6,185 nt of DNA. It comes from Kiritimatiellia bacterium. GTDB taxonomy: Bacteria > Verrucomicrobiota > Kiritimatiellia > UBA8416 > SLMC01. Both the position numbers and the translations under genes were made by a program. Where the stretch lies: positions 1 to 6,185 of the forward strand of contig SLMC01000108.1 in the NCBI GenBank assembly GCA_007133745.1, in the 5' to 3' direction. This document shows positions 1-4,011 of this stretch, piece by piece. Position 1 is the first letter of the stretch; each line of letters opens with the position of its first letter. The notes beneath the pieces are model-generated. The model was given only the letters and a program-made list of their open reading frames with translations. It ran no database searches and was not told the origin of the DNA.

Positions 1-265
1 AACGTGCCCAATGCCGACGATGATCCCAGCCGGTGTTGGAGACGTCCTTGTAGTCGATATCCGGCCAGCTCCCGTCTTCGCTCAATGTTTCGAGCAAAGA
101 TCGAACAGCAGGCGTGTCCGGCGCGCTATTGAGCAAATCGGATACGAACCGGCTTTTCACAATGTTGATTTCTTCTGTCTCGGCTCCGGCTTCCGACCAA
201 GCCACCCGTGGCATGGCCATGACCAGCGCGGCCAGCAGCACCTTCAGTCCTGAGGACACAATCAA
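1..265 (-). CDS. Secreted polysaccharide-lyase-like protein (PL8-type N-terminus), 3' end outside window
   Basis: Only the first 88 codons are present; the gene continues past the left edge. The frame is open from a TAA at 284-286 and its best start is TTG at 265, preceded by the purine-rich AAAGAAAGGTG. This start gives a signal peptide: a lysine at residue 8, a hydrophobic run at about 9-18 and a likely cleavage site after SEA (24-26). The in-frame ATG codons at 220 and 214 would cut the signal in half. Mature residues 30-60 look helical. Residues 64-72 read DGSWPDIDY, followed by W80 and H85-W86-x-R88. A DGSW-x-D-(I/V)-x-Y segment followed by a Trp and a His-containing helix occurs near the N-terminus of family 8 polysaccharide lyases such as chondroitin AC lyase, where it begins the alpha/alpha-toroid. 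The inferred role is extracellular or periplasmic cleavage of a uronic-acid polysaccharide. The catalytic part is missing, so substrate and exact family are open; a related toroid lyase is the main alternative. Confidence 0.72.
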   Translation of the reverse strand, partial: MIVSSGLKVLLAALVMAMPRVAWSEAGAETEEINIVKSRFVSDLLNSAPDTPAVRSLLETLSEDGSWPDIDYKDVSNTGWDHRRHWAR

Positions 266-274
266 ACCACGACA

Positions 275-285
275 CACCTTTCTTT
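275..285 (-). promoter_or_regulatory. Ribosome binding site of the lyase-like gene
   Basis: On the minus strand this reads AAAGAAAGGTG, 9 bases before the TTG at 265. It is the only purine-rich site that serves a start giving a full signal peptide, so it decides for TTG over the later GTG and ATG codons. The spacing from AGG to TTG is about 11 bases, slightly long. Confidence 0.45.
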
Positions 286-301
286 AACCTGAAAGCCACA
301 A

Positions 302-316
302 GGCGGGCTGTCGCCC
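302..316. repeat. Small GC hairpin in the leader of the lyase-like gene
   Basis: GGGC at 305-308 pairs with GCCC at 313-316 around the loop TGTC. An alternative pairing is GGCG 302-305 with CGCC 312-315. It lies about 20 bases upstream of the ribosome binding site of the lyase-like gene. It is short and could be chance in this GC-rich DNA. Confidence 0.3.
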
Positions 317-328
317 CCAACCCAAATG

Positions 329-392
329 TGCGGGTATGTGGCTTGGGAGTTTGTGAGTTTTCACTCGCACACTCACGCCCCACATACTCGCA
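329..392. repeat. Nested inverted repeat between lipoprotein and lyase-like genes
   Basis: The outer arms, 329-341 (TGCGGGTATGTGG) and 380-392 (CCACATACTCGCA), are complementary over 13 positions with one G-T mismatch. Inside them GTGAGT at 353-358 matches ACTCAC at 371-376. The structure begins 10 bases after the lipoprotein stop codon in the direction of transcription. It could act as a transcription terminator, an RNA-stabilising hairpin or an operator for the downstream lyase-like gene. No run of U follows it on the minus strand, so a classical intrinsic terminator is unlikely. Confidence 0.6.
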
Positions 393-393
393 A

Positions 394-415
394 ACGGCGA
401 GATCACGGCGAGATC
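394..415. repeat. Tandem 11-base duplication across a stop codon
   Basis: ACGGCGAGATC occurs twice back to back, at 394-404 and 405-415. On the minus strand the junction T|GA makes the TGA stop of the SUMF1-fold lipoprotein at 403-405. With a single copy the frame would read on through the intergenic hairpins for about 35 more codons, to the TAA at 284-286. Confidence 0.85.
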
Positions 416-1239
416 GGCGCTAGAACCAGCCGAAATCCGCTGATATCGAGTCGTTGTCCGCTTTCGCTGACGTAACGGTACGAGGCTTTCAGCAGACGTT
501 GATCATGATTGTACCACGAGGCGCCACGCCAGGCGGCCAGCGTTCCGTCATCGTTGTCCGAGACGCAGGCCTCCCAGACATTGCCGCCGACTCCGTGCAG
601 TCCCCATGCGTTGGCCCACGTCTGATCGACCGGCGCGGCGACCGCGAACCCGTCGTCGTAATTGGCAAGCTCCGTCTCCAGGTTCAATGTGCCGTGCGCT
701 GTGACATCCCTGTAGTTGCCCGCTTGTCCGCTGGCCGGCGGCCAGTCGGCGGCCCAGGGATATTCGTGTTCGCCGCCGCACAGGGCATAGGTCAGCCATT
801 CCTTTTCGCTTGGCAAGCGATAGCGATGACCGGCCGGCAGCGTTTCGCGATCCTGTTCCGTCAACCATGCGCCATAGGCCTTGGCCTCTTCCGAATTTAC
901 GCGCGTCACCGGCTGACGATCTTTGTTCAGGGACTGCTCGCGGTAGCTTCCCGAATCATGATCCGGCGTCTTCAGACGATATTCGGCGTTTGTCACTTCG
1001 TATCGTCCCACCCACAGGTTCATATCTTCGATCCAGACGAACTCCATGTCCGTGGCGGGCGAAACCCAATTTTGTCTTTGCACGGAATCCGCCTCTGCCG
1101 GAACGGCCGGTTCGCTCTCCGCAGCCGCCACCGGCGCCGGTTCAACGTCCGGCTCGGGTTCTTTTCCGCGATTGCATCCGGTCAGGAACAAACTCGGCGC
1201 CAGCAAGGTCGACAGACATGCGATTAGTTGTTTGCTCAT
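403..1239 (-). CDS. SUMF1/FGE-sulfatase-fold lipoprotein
   Basis: This 278-residue protein starts at ATG 1239 behind a strong AAAAGGAGG site (1247-1255). It has a lipoprotein signal: Lys3, a hydrophobic stretch and the lipobox LTGC at 19-22, so Cys22 should be lipidated and the protein anchored in a membrane. Residues 27-52 are a Pro/Glu/Ala-rich tether. From about residue 60 to the end it has SUMF1 (formylglycine-generating enzyme-like, C-type-lectin-like) landmarks: YEVTNAEY 80-87, RLPSEKEW 141-148, NAWGLHGVGGNVWE 210-223, RGASW 238-242 and SGFRLV 267-272. True sulfatase-activating enzymes carry a pair of copper-binding cysteines in the segment after RG(G/A)SW; here residues 243-266 contain none. 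It is therefore probably not a formylglycine generator but one of the many SUMF1-fold proteins used for binding or other chemistry. The only cysteines of the mature protein besides Cys22 are Cys154 and Cys225. It lies 137 bases upstream of, and in the same direction as, the secreted lyase-like gene, which suggests a surface polysaccharide context; that link is inference. Confidence 0.88.
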   Translation of the reverse strand: MSKQLIACLSTLLAPSLFLTGCNRGKEPEPDVEPAPVAAAESEPAVPAEADSVQRQNWVSPATDMEFVWIEDMNLWVGRYEVTNAEYRLKTPDHDSGSYREQSLNKDRQPVTRVNSEEAKAYGAWLTEQDRETLPAGHRYRLPSEKEWLTYALCGGEHEYPWAADWPPASGQAGNYRDVTAHGTLNLETELANYDDGFAVAAPVDQTWANAWGLHGVGGNVWEACVSDNDDGTLAAWRGASWYNHDQRLLKASYRYVSESGQRLDISGFRLVLAPISP

Positions 1240-1266
1240 CGTTTTTCCTCCTTTTCAACGGAACGA

Positions 1267-1286
1267 GGCCGGAATTCAGACCGGCC
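1267..1286. repeat. GC hairpin in the lipoprotein gene leader
   Basis: GGCCGG at 1267-1272 and CCGGCC at 1281-1286 form a perfect 6-base stem with an 8-base loop. It lies 12 bases upstream of the lipoprotein's ribosome binding site, within its likely 5' leader. No U-run follows on either strand, so it is not an intrinsic terminator. Confidence 0.45.
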
Positions 1287-1336
1287 CGCACTGTGGACAT
1301 GTACGATTTTTAAGATTTTTCCACTTTTCAATAGAC

Positions 1337-1365
1337 AGCATATCGCATAGGGTCGCCAATGTCCA
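1337..1365 (-). promoter_or_regulatory. Candidate sigma-70-type promoter for the lipoprotein gene
   Basis: On the minus strand TGGACA (1365-1360) matches TTGACA at five of six bases. It is followed by exactly 17 bases and then TATGCT (1342-1337), which matches TATAAT at four of six. Transcription would start near 1330 and give a leader of about 90 bases containing the GGCCGG/CCGGCC hairpin. The call rests on pattern match alone. Confidence 0.35.
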
Positions 1366-1438
1366 CCCCCTACACCGACTTTTTTCCGCGTTGGCGCAGG
1401 GAATATTCAACCATCTTGATCCTTGCCATGCGCAAATG

Positions 1439-1568
1439 CTCGCTCCTTTCCGTGAAAACACAGTCCCTCTTACATACTGAAAGAAAAAATACTGGCGTTC
1501 CCAAAAAAATTGTGAAACTGTTTGCGTGTCCTAAATGGTTGGTTAACCGCAACAAGGAAAGGAGCGAG
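1439..1568. repeat. 13-base perfect inverted repeat
   Basis: CTCGCTCCTTTCC at 1439-1451 is the exact reverse complement of GGAAAGGAGCGAG at 1556-1568; 104 bases lie between the arms. The right arm contains the Shine-Dalgarno sequence of the membrane-protein gene. The left arm presents the same Shine-Dalgarno-like sequence to the minus strand, pointing into the divergent region. Confidence 0.8.
1510..1537 (+). promoter_or_regulatory. Weak candidate promoter for the small membrane-protein gene
   Basis: TTGTGA (1510-1515), then 16 bases, then TAAATG (1532-1537), with the A-tract 1503-1509 directly upstream, as in an UP element. Both boxes match consensus only partly. Transcription would start near 1544, leaving a leader of about 30 bases before the ATG at 1573. 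Confidence 0.25.
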
Positions 1569-1569
1569 G
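1556..1569 (+). promoter_or_regulatory. Ribosome binding site of the small membrane-protein gene
   Basis: GGAAAGGAGCGAGG ends three bases before ATG 1573, and its AGGAG core (1560-1564) is 8 bases from the ATG. This decides for 1573 over the upstream in-frame ATG at 1522, which has no such site and would put a charged, non-hydrophobic extension before the first membrane helix. Confidence 0.8.
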
Positions 1570-1572
1570 ACG

Positions 1573-1851
1573 ATGGAAAACCTTATGATGATCGTGTTGG
1601 CGGCAGCAAGCGTGGTAAGCTTTGTATGTTGGATTATGGTGCTGATCAAGATATTCAAGGAGAATGTCGGGCTGGGCATTCTCGGTATCGTTTGCGGCCT
1701 GTTCCCGTTCATCTACGGATGGGTCAAGGTCAAGGAATACGACTGCAAGAACGTCATGCTCGCCTGGTCGGCAGCGTTCGTCGTGAGCATTATTGCCAAT
1801 GCACTGGGCGCTGGCGCGATTGTCCGGCAGATCATGGAAATGAACGCTTAA
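1573..1851 (+). CDS. Small three-helix membrane protein of unknown function
   Basis: This is a 92-residue protein. I do not recognise a named family. Three hydrophobic segments are visible, at about 5-27, 32-50 and 61-81. The first loop (28-31) is basic/acidic, and the second (51-60) is polar and contains KVKEYDCK (52-59). Segment 2 carries two glycine-spaced stretches and the sequence GLFPFIYGW (42-50), which resembles a recurrent motif of small hypothetical inner-membrane proteins; that is only an impression. Cysteines are at 19, 41 and 58. It is the only rightward gene in the window, transcribed away from the lipoprotein gene and converging on the QueG-like gene. Its TAA overlaps that gene's stop on the opposite strand. 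The strong ribosome binding site and the pattern of hydrophobic segments support it as a real gene. Confidence 0.85.
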   Translation: MENLMMIVLAAASVVSFVCWIMVLIKIFKENVGLGILGIVCGLFPFIYGWVKVKEYDCKNVMLAWSAAFVVSIIANALGAGAIVRQIMEMNA

Positions 1852-2528
1852 TTCGATCCCGCGCAGGCTTTGACGCAGACGCCGCAGATATGCTGGCCCA
1901 CGAACGGGATGCGGGTGAATTCGCTCAGTTTCCGATAGCAGGCGTCCAAGTCGAACGTCTCGGGCGTGTCCCGAATGGCGGCGGCCGGACAGGGCGCCTG
2001 ACAGGCTCGGCAGGCTCCGCAATCGCCCTCGAACGGGACATCGGCGGAAAGCGGCGCGTCGGTCAATACGGAGATGTAGCGCATGCGCGCGCCATAACGC
2101 GGATGCACCAGCAACCCGCTGCGTCCGATATGGCCCAGCCCCGCCGCCCGACCCAGCAGCCGATGCGAGACTTGCCCTCGCATCGGGTCGCGCGCGAAAA
2201 TTTGCGAGGCCGGAATGGCTAGGGATCGATAGCCCGCCGTCTGAATACGGTCGGCCAAGACGAATGCCAGGCGATCCAGTTGATAGTTGGCTTGCCGGTA
2301 GTTGTGGAAATACAGCGCTGTCGGCCGATCCTCGACCGTTTCGAGAACCGCATCGCTCAGCCGAATGCCGGTGACGACCGCGCGCGAAAATCCGGCCGGA
2401 ACCAACGCCAGCGCATCGGGATATCGTTGCGACAACGCTTCGAGATCGGCCACGCCGAGCGCCTTCGCGCCATAGTTTTCCGCCTCGTCTTTCAGTTGCG
2501 TCCGCAAGTCATGGATCGTTTCACTCAT
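1848..2528 (-). CDS. Short QueG-like protein with two predicted [4Fe-4S] clusters
   Basis: This 226-residue protein starts at ATG 2528, five bases after AAGGA (site 2533-2539). It belongs to the epoxyqueuosine reductase-like (COG1600) group. Residues 121-160 have the typical SHR-x-LGR-x-AGLGHIGRSGLL run followed by HPRYG and TDAPL, corresponding to the cobalamin-domain segment AGLGxxGK of QueG. Eight cysteines for two clusters follow: 170, 173, 176 and 180 (CGACRACQAPCP), then 197, 215, 218 and 222 (CGVCVKAC). QueG itself is much longer and ends in a HEAT-like tRNA-binding region; here the protein stops four residues after the last cysteine. The aspartate of the D-x-AP motif just ahead of AGLG in QueG, used as a general acid, seems replaced by the IPASQI segment (105-110). 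A cytoplasmic redox role, perhaps cobamide-dependent, is likely; epoxyqueuosine reduction is doubtful. It follows the phosphofructokinase gene after 123 bases. Confidence 0.85.
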   Translation of the reverse strand: MSETIHDLRTQLKDEAENYGAKALGVADLEALSQRYPDALALVPAGFSRAVVTGIRLSDAVLETVEDRPTALYFHNYRQANYQLDRLAFVLADRIQTAGYRSLAIPASQIFARDPMRGQVSHRLLGRAAGLGHIGRSGLLVHPRYGARMRYISVLTDAPLSADVPFEGDCGACRACQAPCPAAAIRDTPETFDLDACYRKLSEFTRIPFVGQHICGVCVKACAGSN

Positions 2529-2544
2529 CGGGTTCCTTTGCGTA

Positions 2545-2566
2545 GGCGCTTCTGCGTTTGAGCGCC
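2545..2566. repeat. Hairpin just upstream of the QueG-like gene's ribosome binding site
   Basis: GGCGCT at 2545-2550 and AGCGCC at 2561-2566 form a perfect 6-base stem around a 10-base loop. On the minus strand it ends five bases before the AAAGGAA site. It could affect translation of the QueG-like gene or be a leftover of the repeat cluster in this gap. Confidence 0.4.
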
Positions 2567-2594
2567 GCTTGGCCTTGCCGCGCCTATTTTGGAG

Positions 2595-2614
2595 CGGCCC
2601 GGCTTCCCGGGTCG
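2595..2614. repeat. GC-rich hairpin in the pfk to QueG-like gap
   Basis: CGGCCCGG at 2595-2602 pairs with CCGGGTCG at 2607-2614, with one G-T pair, around the loop CTTC. It lies seven bases from the next hairpin. The two have CTTC loops on opposite strands, so they form a head-to-head pair like REP/BIME units. Confidence 0.5.
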
Positions 2615-2620
2615 GCCATG

Positions 2621-2642
2621 CCGGACGCGGAAGCGCGTCCGG
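2621..2642 (-). terminator. Strong hairpin after the phosphofructokinase stop (terminator or REP-like)
   Basis: CCGGACGCG (2621-2629) and CGCGTCCGG (2634-2642) form a perfect 9-base, GC-rich stem with a 4-base loop. It starts 9 bases after the kinase stop codon. No U-run follows on the minus strand, so it may be a pause or mRNA-protecting hairpin rather than an intrinsic terminator. It could lower expression of the downstream QueG-like gene relative to the kinase. Confidence 0.5.
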
Positions 2643-2651
2643 TCCGTTGCG

Positions 2652-3929
2652 TCAGCCCAAATCAAAAGGTTGGCCGGTGTTTTCGAGAACGCTGCGCCAC
2701 AGCGAACCGGACGGATCGATGGATTTGCGCTCCGAGGCCGCTATGTCCATGGGAACATGAACGAAATGGTCGTTCCAGTAGGCTACGACCATGCCCGTCC
2801 GCCCGGCCATGGCGGCATGGACGGCATTCTCGGCCAGTTGAAAACAGAACACCGAATCATCCGCGTTCGCCGGTGCGCTGCGGATAATATAGGATGGATC
2901 GATATACTTAACGCTCGCCGCCATGCCTTGTTCCTTGAAATGCCCGGCGATCGCTCCGGCCAGAAAAACGCCGATATCGCCTAGTTTCCGGTTGCCCGAG
3001 GCATCCGTTCCCTCGCCCGGCGCCAGCTTTTGGCCGGCCCCCTCGGCGGCTACCACGACGGCATGGGCCTTTTCGTCCAGCCGCCGTTTCAGGTAGGCGA
3101 AGACTTTTTCCAGGCGAAACGGAGCCTCGGGGATCAGCACAAGATTGACATCGCTCGAGGCCAGCGAAGCGTAGGCCGCCACGAAACCCGATTCGCGGCC
3201 CATCAGCTTGACCAGTCCGATCCCGTTGCGCACGCCTTTGGCTTCCATGTGCGCGCCGGCGATCGGCGCTTGACTCATGGCGACCGCCGTCTCGAATCCG
3301 AACGTGCGGCGCGTGAAGGAAATATCGTTGTCGATGGTTTTGGGCAAGCCCACGACCGCCAGGGGCCAGTTTCGGCGCCGAACCTCCTGCGTCAAGGCCC
3401 AAGCCCCTCGCTGGGTGCCGTCGCCTCCGATGGCGAAAAGAATATGAATGCCATGTCCGACAAGCCAGTCGGCCATGCGTTCCACCGATTGATGTCCGCG
3501 CGAGGAGCCCAGAATGGTGCCGCCATGCTGGTGAATGTCTTCCACACGGTCGGGGGTCAAGGTCATCGGTTCGTGCCCGGACTCCGGGACCAGCCCCTCG
3601 TAGCCGTAACGCAGGCCGAGAATGTCGCGCACCCCGTAGCGGTGCCACAGGACCATGGTCAATCCGCGAATCACGTCGTTGAGTCCCGGACAAAGCCCGC
3701 CGCAGGTCACCATGGCGGCGCGAACGCGGGCGGGTTCGAAAAAAAGTTTTCGGCGCGGCCCGGCCATTTCGAGGGCGGCCGGCGCGGGGTCGACCGGATC
3801 GTGCGCATGGCGCGCGGCATCCAGCAGCACAACCTGGCCGTCATCCACATAGAACGGCTGGTCGCGCGGCGCATCGATTGTTGGCGCGCCCAGTGTCGCT
3901 ATGGAAAAATTCATATCTTGTTCCGGCAT
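2652..3929 (-). CDS. pfkA: 6-phosphofructokinase, PPi-type sequence group (plant/trypanosome-like)
   Basis: This 425-residue cytoplasmic enzyme phosphorylates fructose 6-phosphate to fructose 1,6-bisphosphate in glycolysis. Landmarks in order are GGLCPGLND 77-85 (phosphate-donor site), GGDGT 168-172, PKTIDND 196-202 (with the catalytic Asp199), MGRESG 243-248, IPE 266-268 and KYIDPSYIIRS 341-351, the last of these typical of plant and trypanosome enzymes. The 70-residue N-terminal extension includes RKLFFEP (60-66), also seen in that group. The donor-site signature is mixed: Gly in GGDGT, as in ATP enzymes (PPi enzymes have Asp there), and Lys in PKTIDND, as in PPi enzymes (E. coli PfkA has Gly). 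Plant and trypanosome enzymes with this combination use ATP, so ATP is the better guess. ATG 3929 has GAGG (3936-3939) six bases upstream; the internal ATG 3914 lacks a good site. The enzyme is longer than E. coli PfkA (about 320 residues). It lies 82 bases after feoB. Confidence 0.95.
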   Translation of the reverse strand: MPEQDMNFSIATLGAPTIDAPRDQPFYVDDGQVVLLDAARHAHDPVDPAPAALEMAGPRRKLFFEPARVRAAMVTCGGLCPGLNDVIRGLTMVLWHRYGVRDILGLRYGYEGLVPESGHEPMTLTPDRVEDIHQHGGTILGSSRGHQSVERMADWLVGHGIHILFAIGGDGTQRGAWALTQEVRRRNWPLAVVGLPKTIDNDISFTRRTFGFETAVAMSQAPIAGAHMEAKGVRNGIGLVKLMGRESGFVAAYASLASSDVNLVLIPEAPFRLEKVFAYLKRRLDEKAHAVVVAAEGAGQKLAPGEGTDASGNRKLGDIGVFLAGAIAGHFKEQGMAASVKYIDPSYIIRSAPANADDSVFCFQLAENAVHAAMAGRTGMVVAYWNDHFVHVPMDIAASERKSIDPSGSLWRSVLENTGQPFDLG

Positions 3930-4011
3930 CGTACACCTCGTCCGTTCGTTCTTCTTGCATCATTTCTATTGCATGGCGTTCAATCATTTTGTTGAATTTC
4001 GAACACTGGGC

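Larger units (their letters stand above)
1240..1572. other. Divergent intergenic region, 333 bases
   Basis: This region separates the leftward lipoprotein gene from the rightward membrane-protein gene and is richer in A/T than its surroundings. It holds a GGCCGG/CCGGCC hairpin (1267-1286), the direct repeat GATTTTT at 1305-1311 and 1314-1320, and an 8-base inverted repeat (1293-1300 with 1359-1366). It also holds A-tracts centred near 1486 and 1506, about two helical turns apart, and a 13-base inverted repeat whose right arm is the ribosome binding site of the membrane-protein gene. Short reading frames cross it, but none has a convincing start site. It most likely carries the promoters of both flanking genes. 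Confidence 0.7.

Noticed and set aside
126..383. 85-codon leftward frame at the left end
   Set aside because: The product is basic and of low plausibility, it crosses the intergenic inverted repeat, and it overlaps the lyase-like frame, which has a signal peptide and a family motif.
454..1227. 257-codon rightward open frame over the lipoprotein gene
   Set aside because: It is antisense to a protein with clear lipobox and SUMF1 motifs, is rich in Arg, and shows no domain or ribosome binding site. It is a shadow of GC-rich coding DNA.
1276..1461. 61-codon leftward frame with six cysteines, ending near a CPQC motif
   Set aside because: Its start would be GTG with a GGG only three bases upstream, it overlaps the likely lipoprotein promoter and leader, and the cysteine spacing fits no zinc or cluster motif I know. 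Conservation could revive it.
1522..1572. N-terminal extension of the membrane protein from ATG 1522
   Set aside because: The strong GGAAAGGAG site lies inside this extension and is correctly spaced only for ATG 1573.
1359..2222. 287-codon rightward frame
   Set aside because: It runs out of frame across the membrane-protein gene and antisense to the QueG-like gene, and its composition is Arg/Gly-rich without any motif.
2908..3693. 261-codon leftward frame inside the phosphofructokinase gene
   Set aside because: It is an alternate-frame shadow; the kinase frame carries every expected active-site motif without interruption.
3979..3996. TTCAA...TTGAA hairpin in the feoB to pfk gap as a terminator
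   Set aside because: The stem is five bases and AT-rich with no U-run, too weak for a terminator; the gap also shows no convincing promoter.
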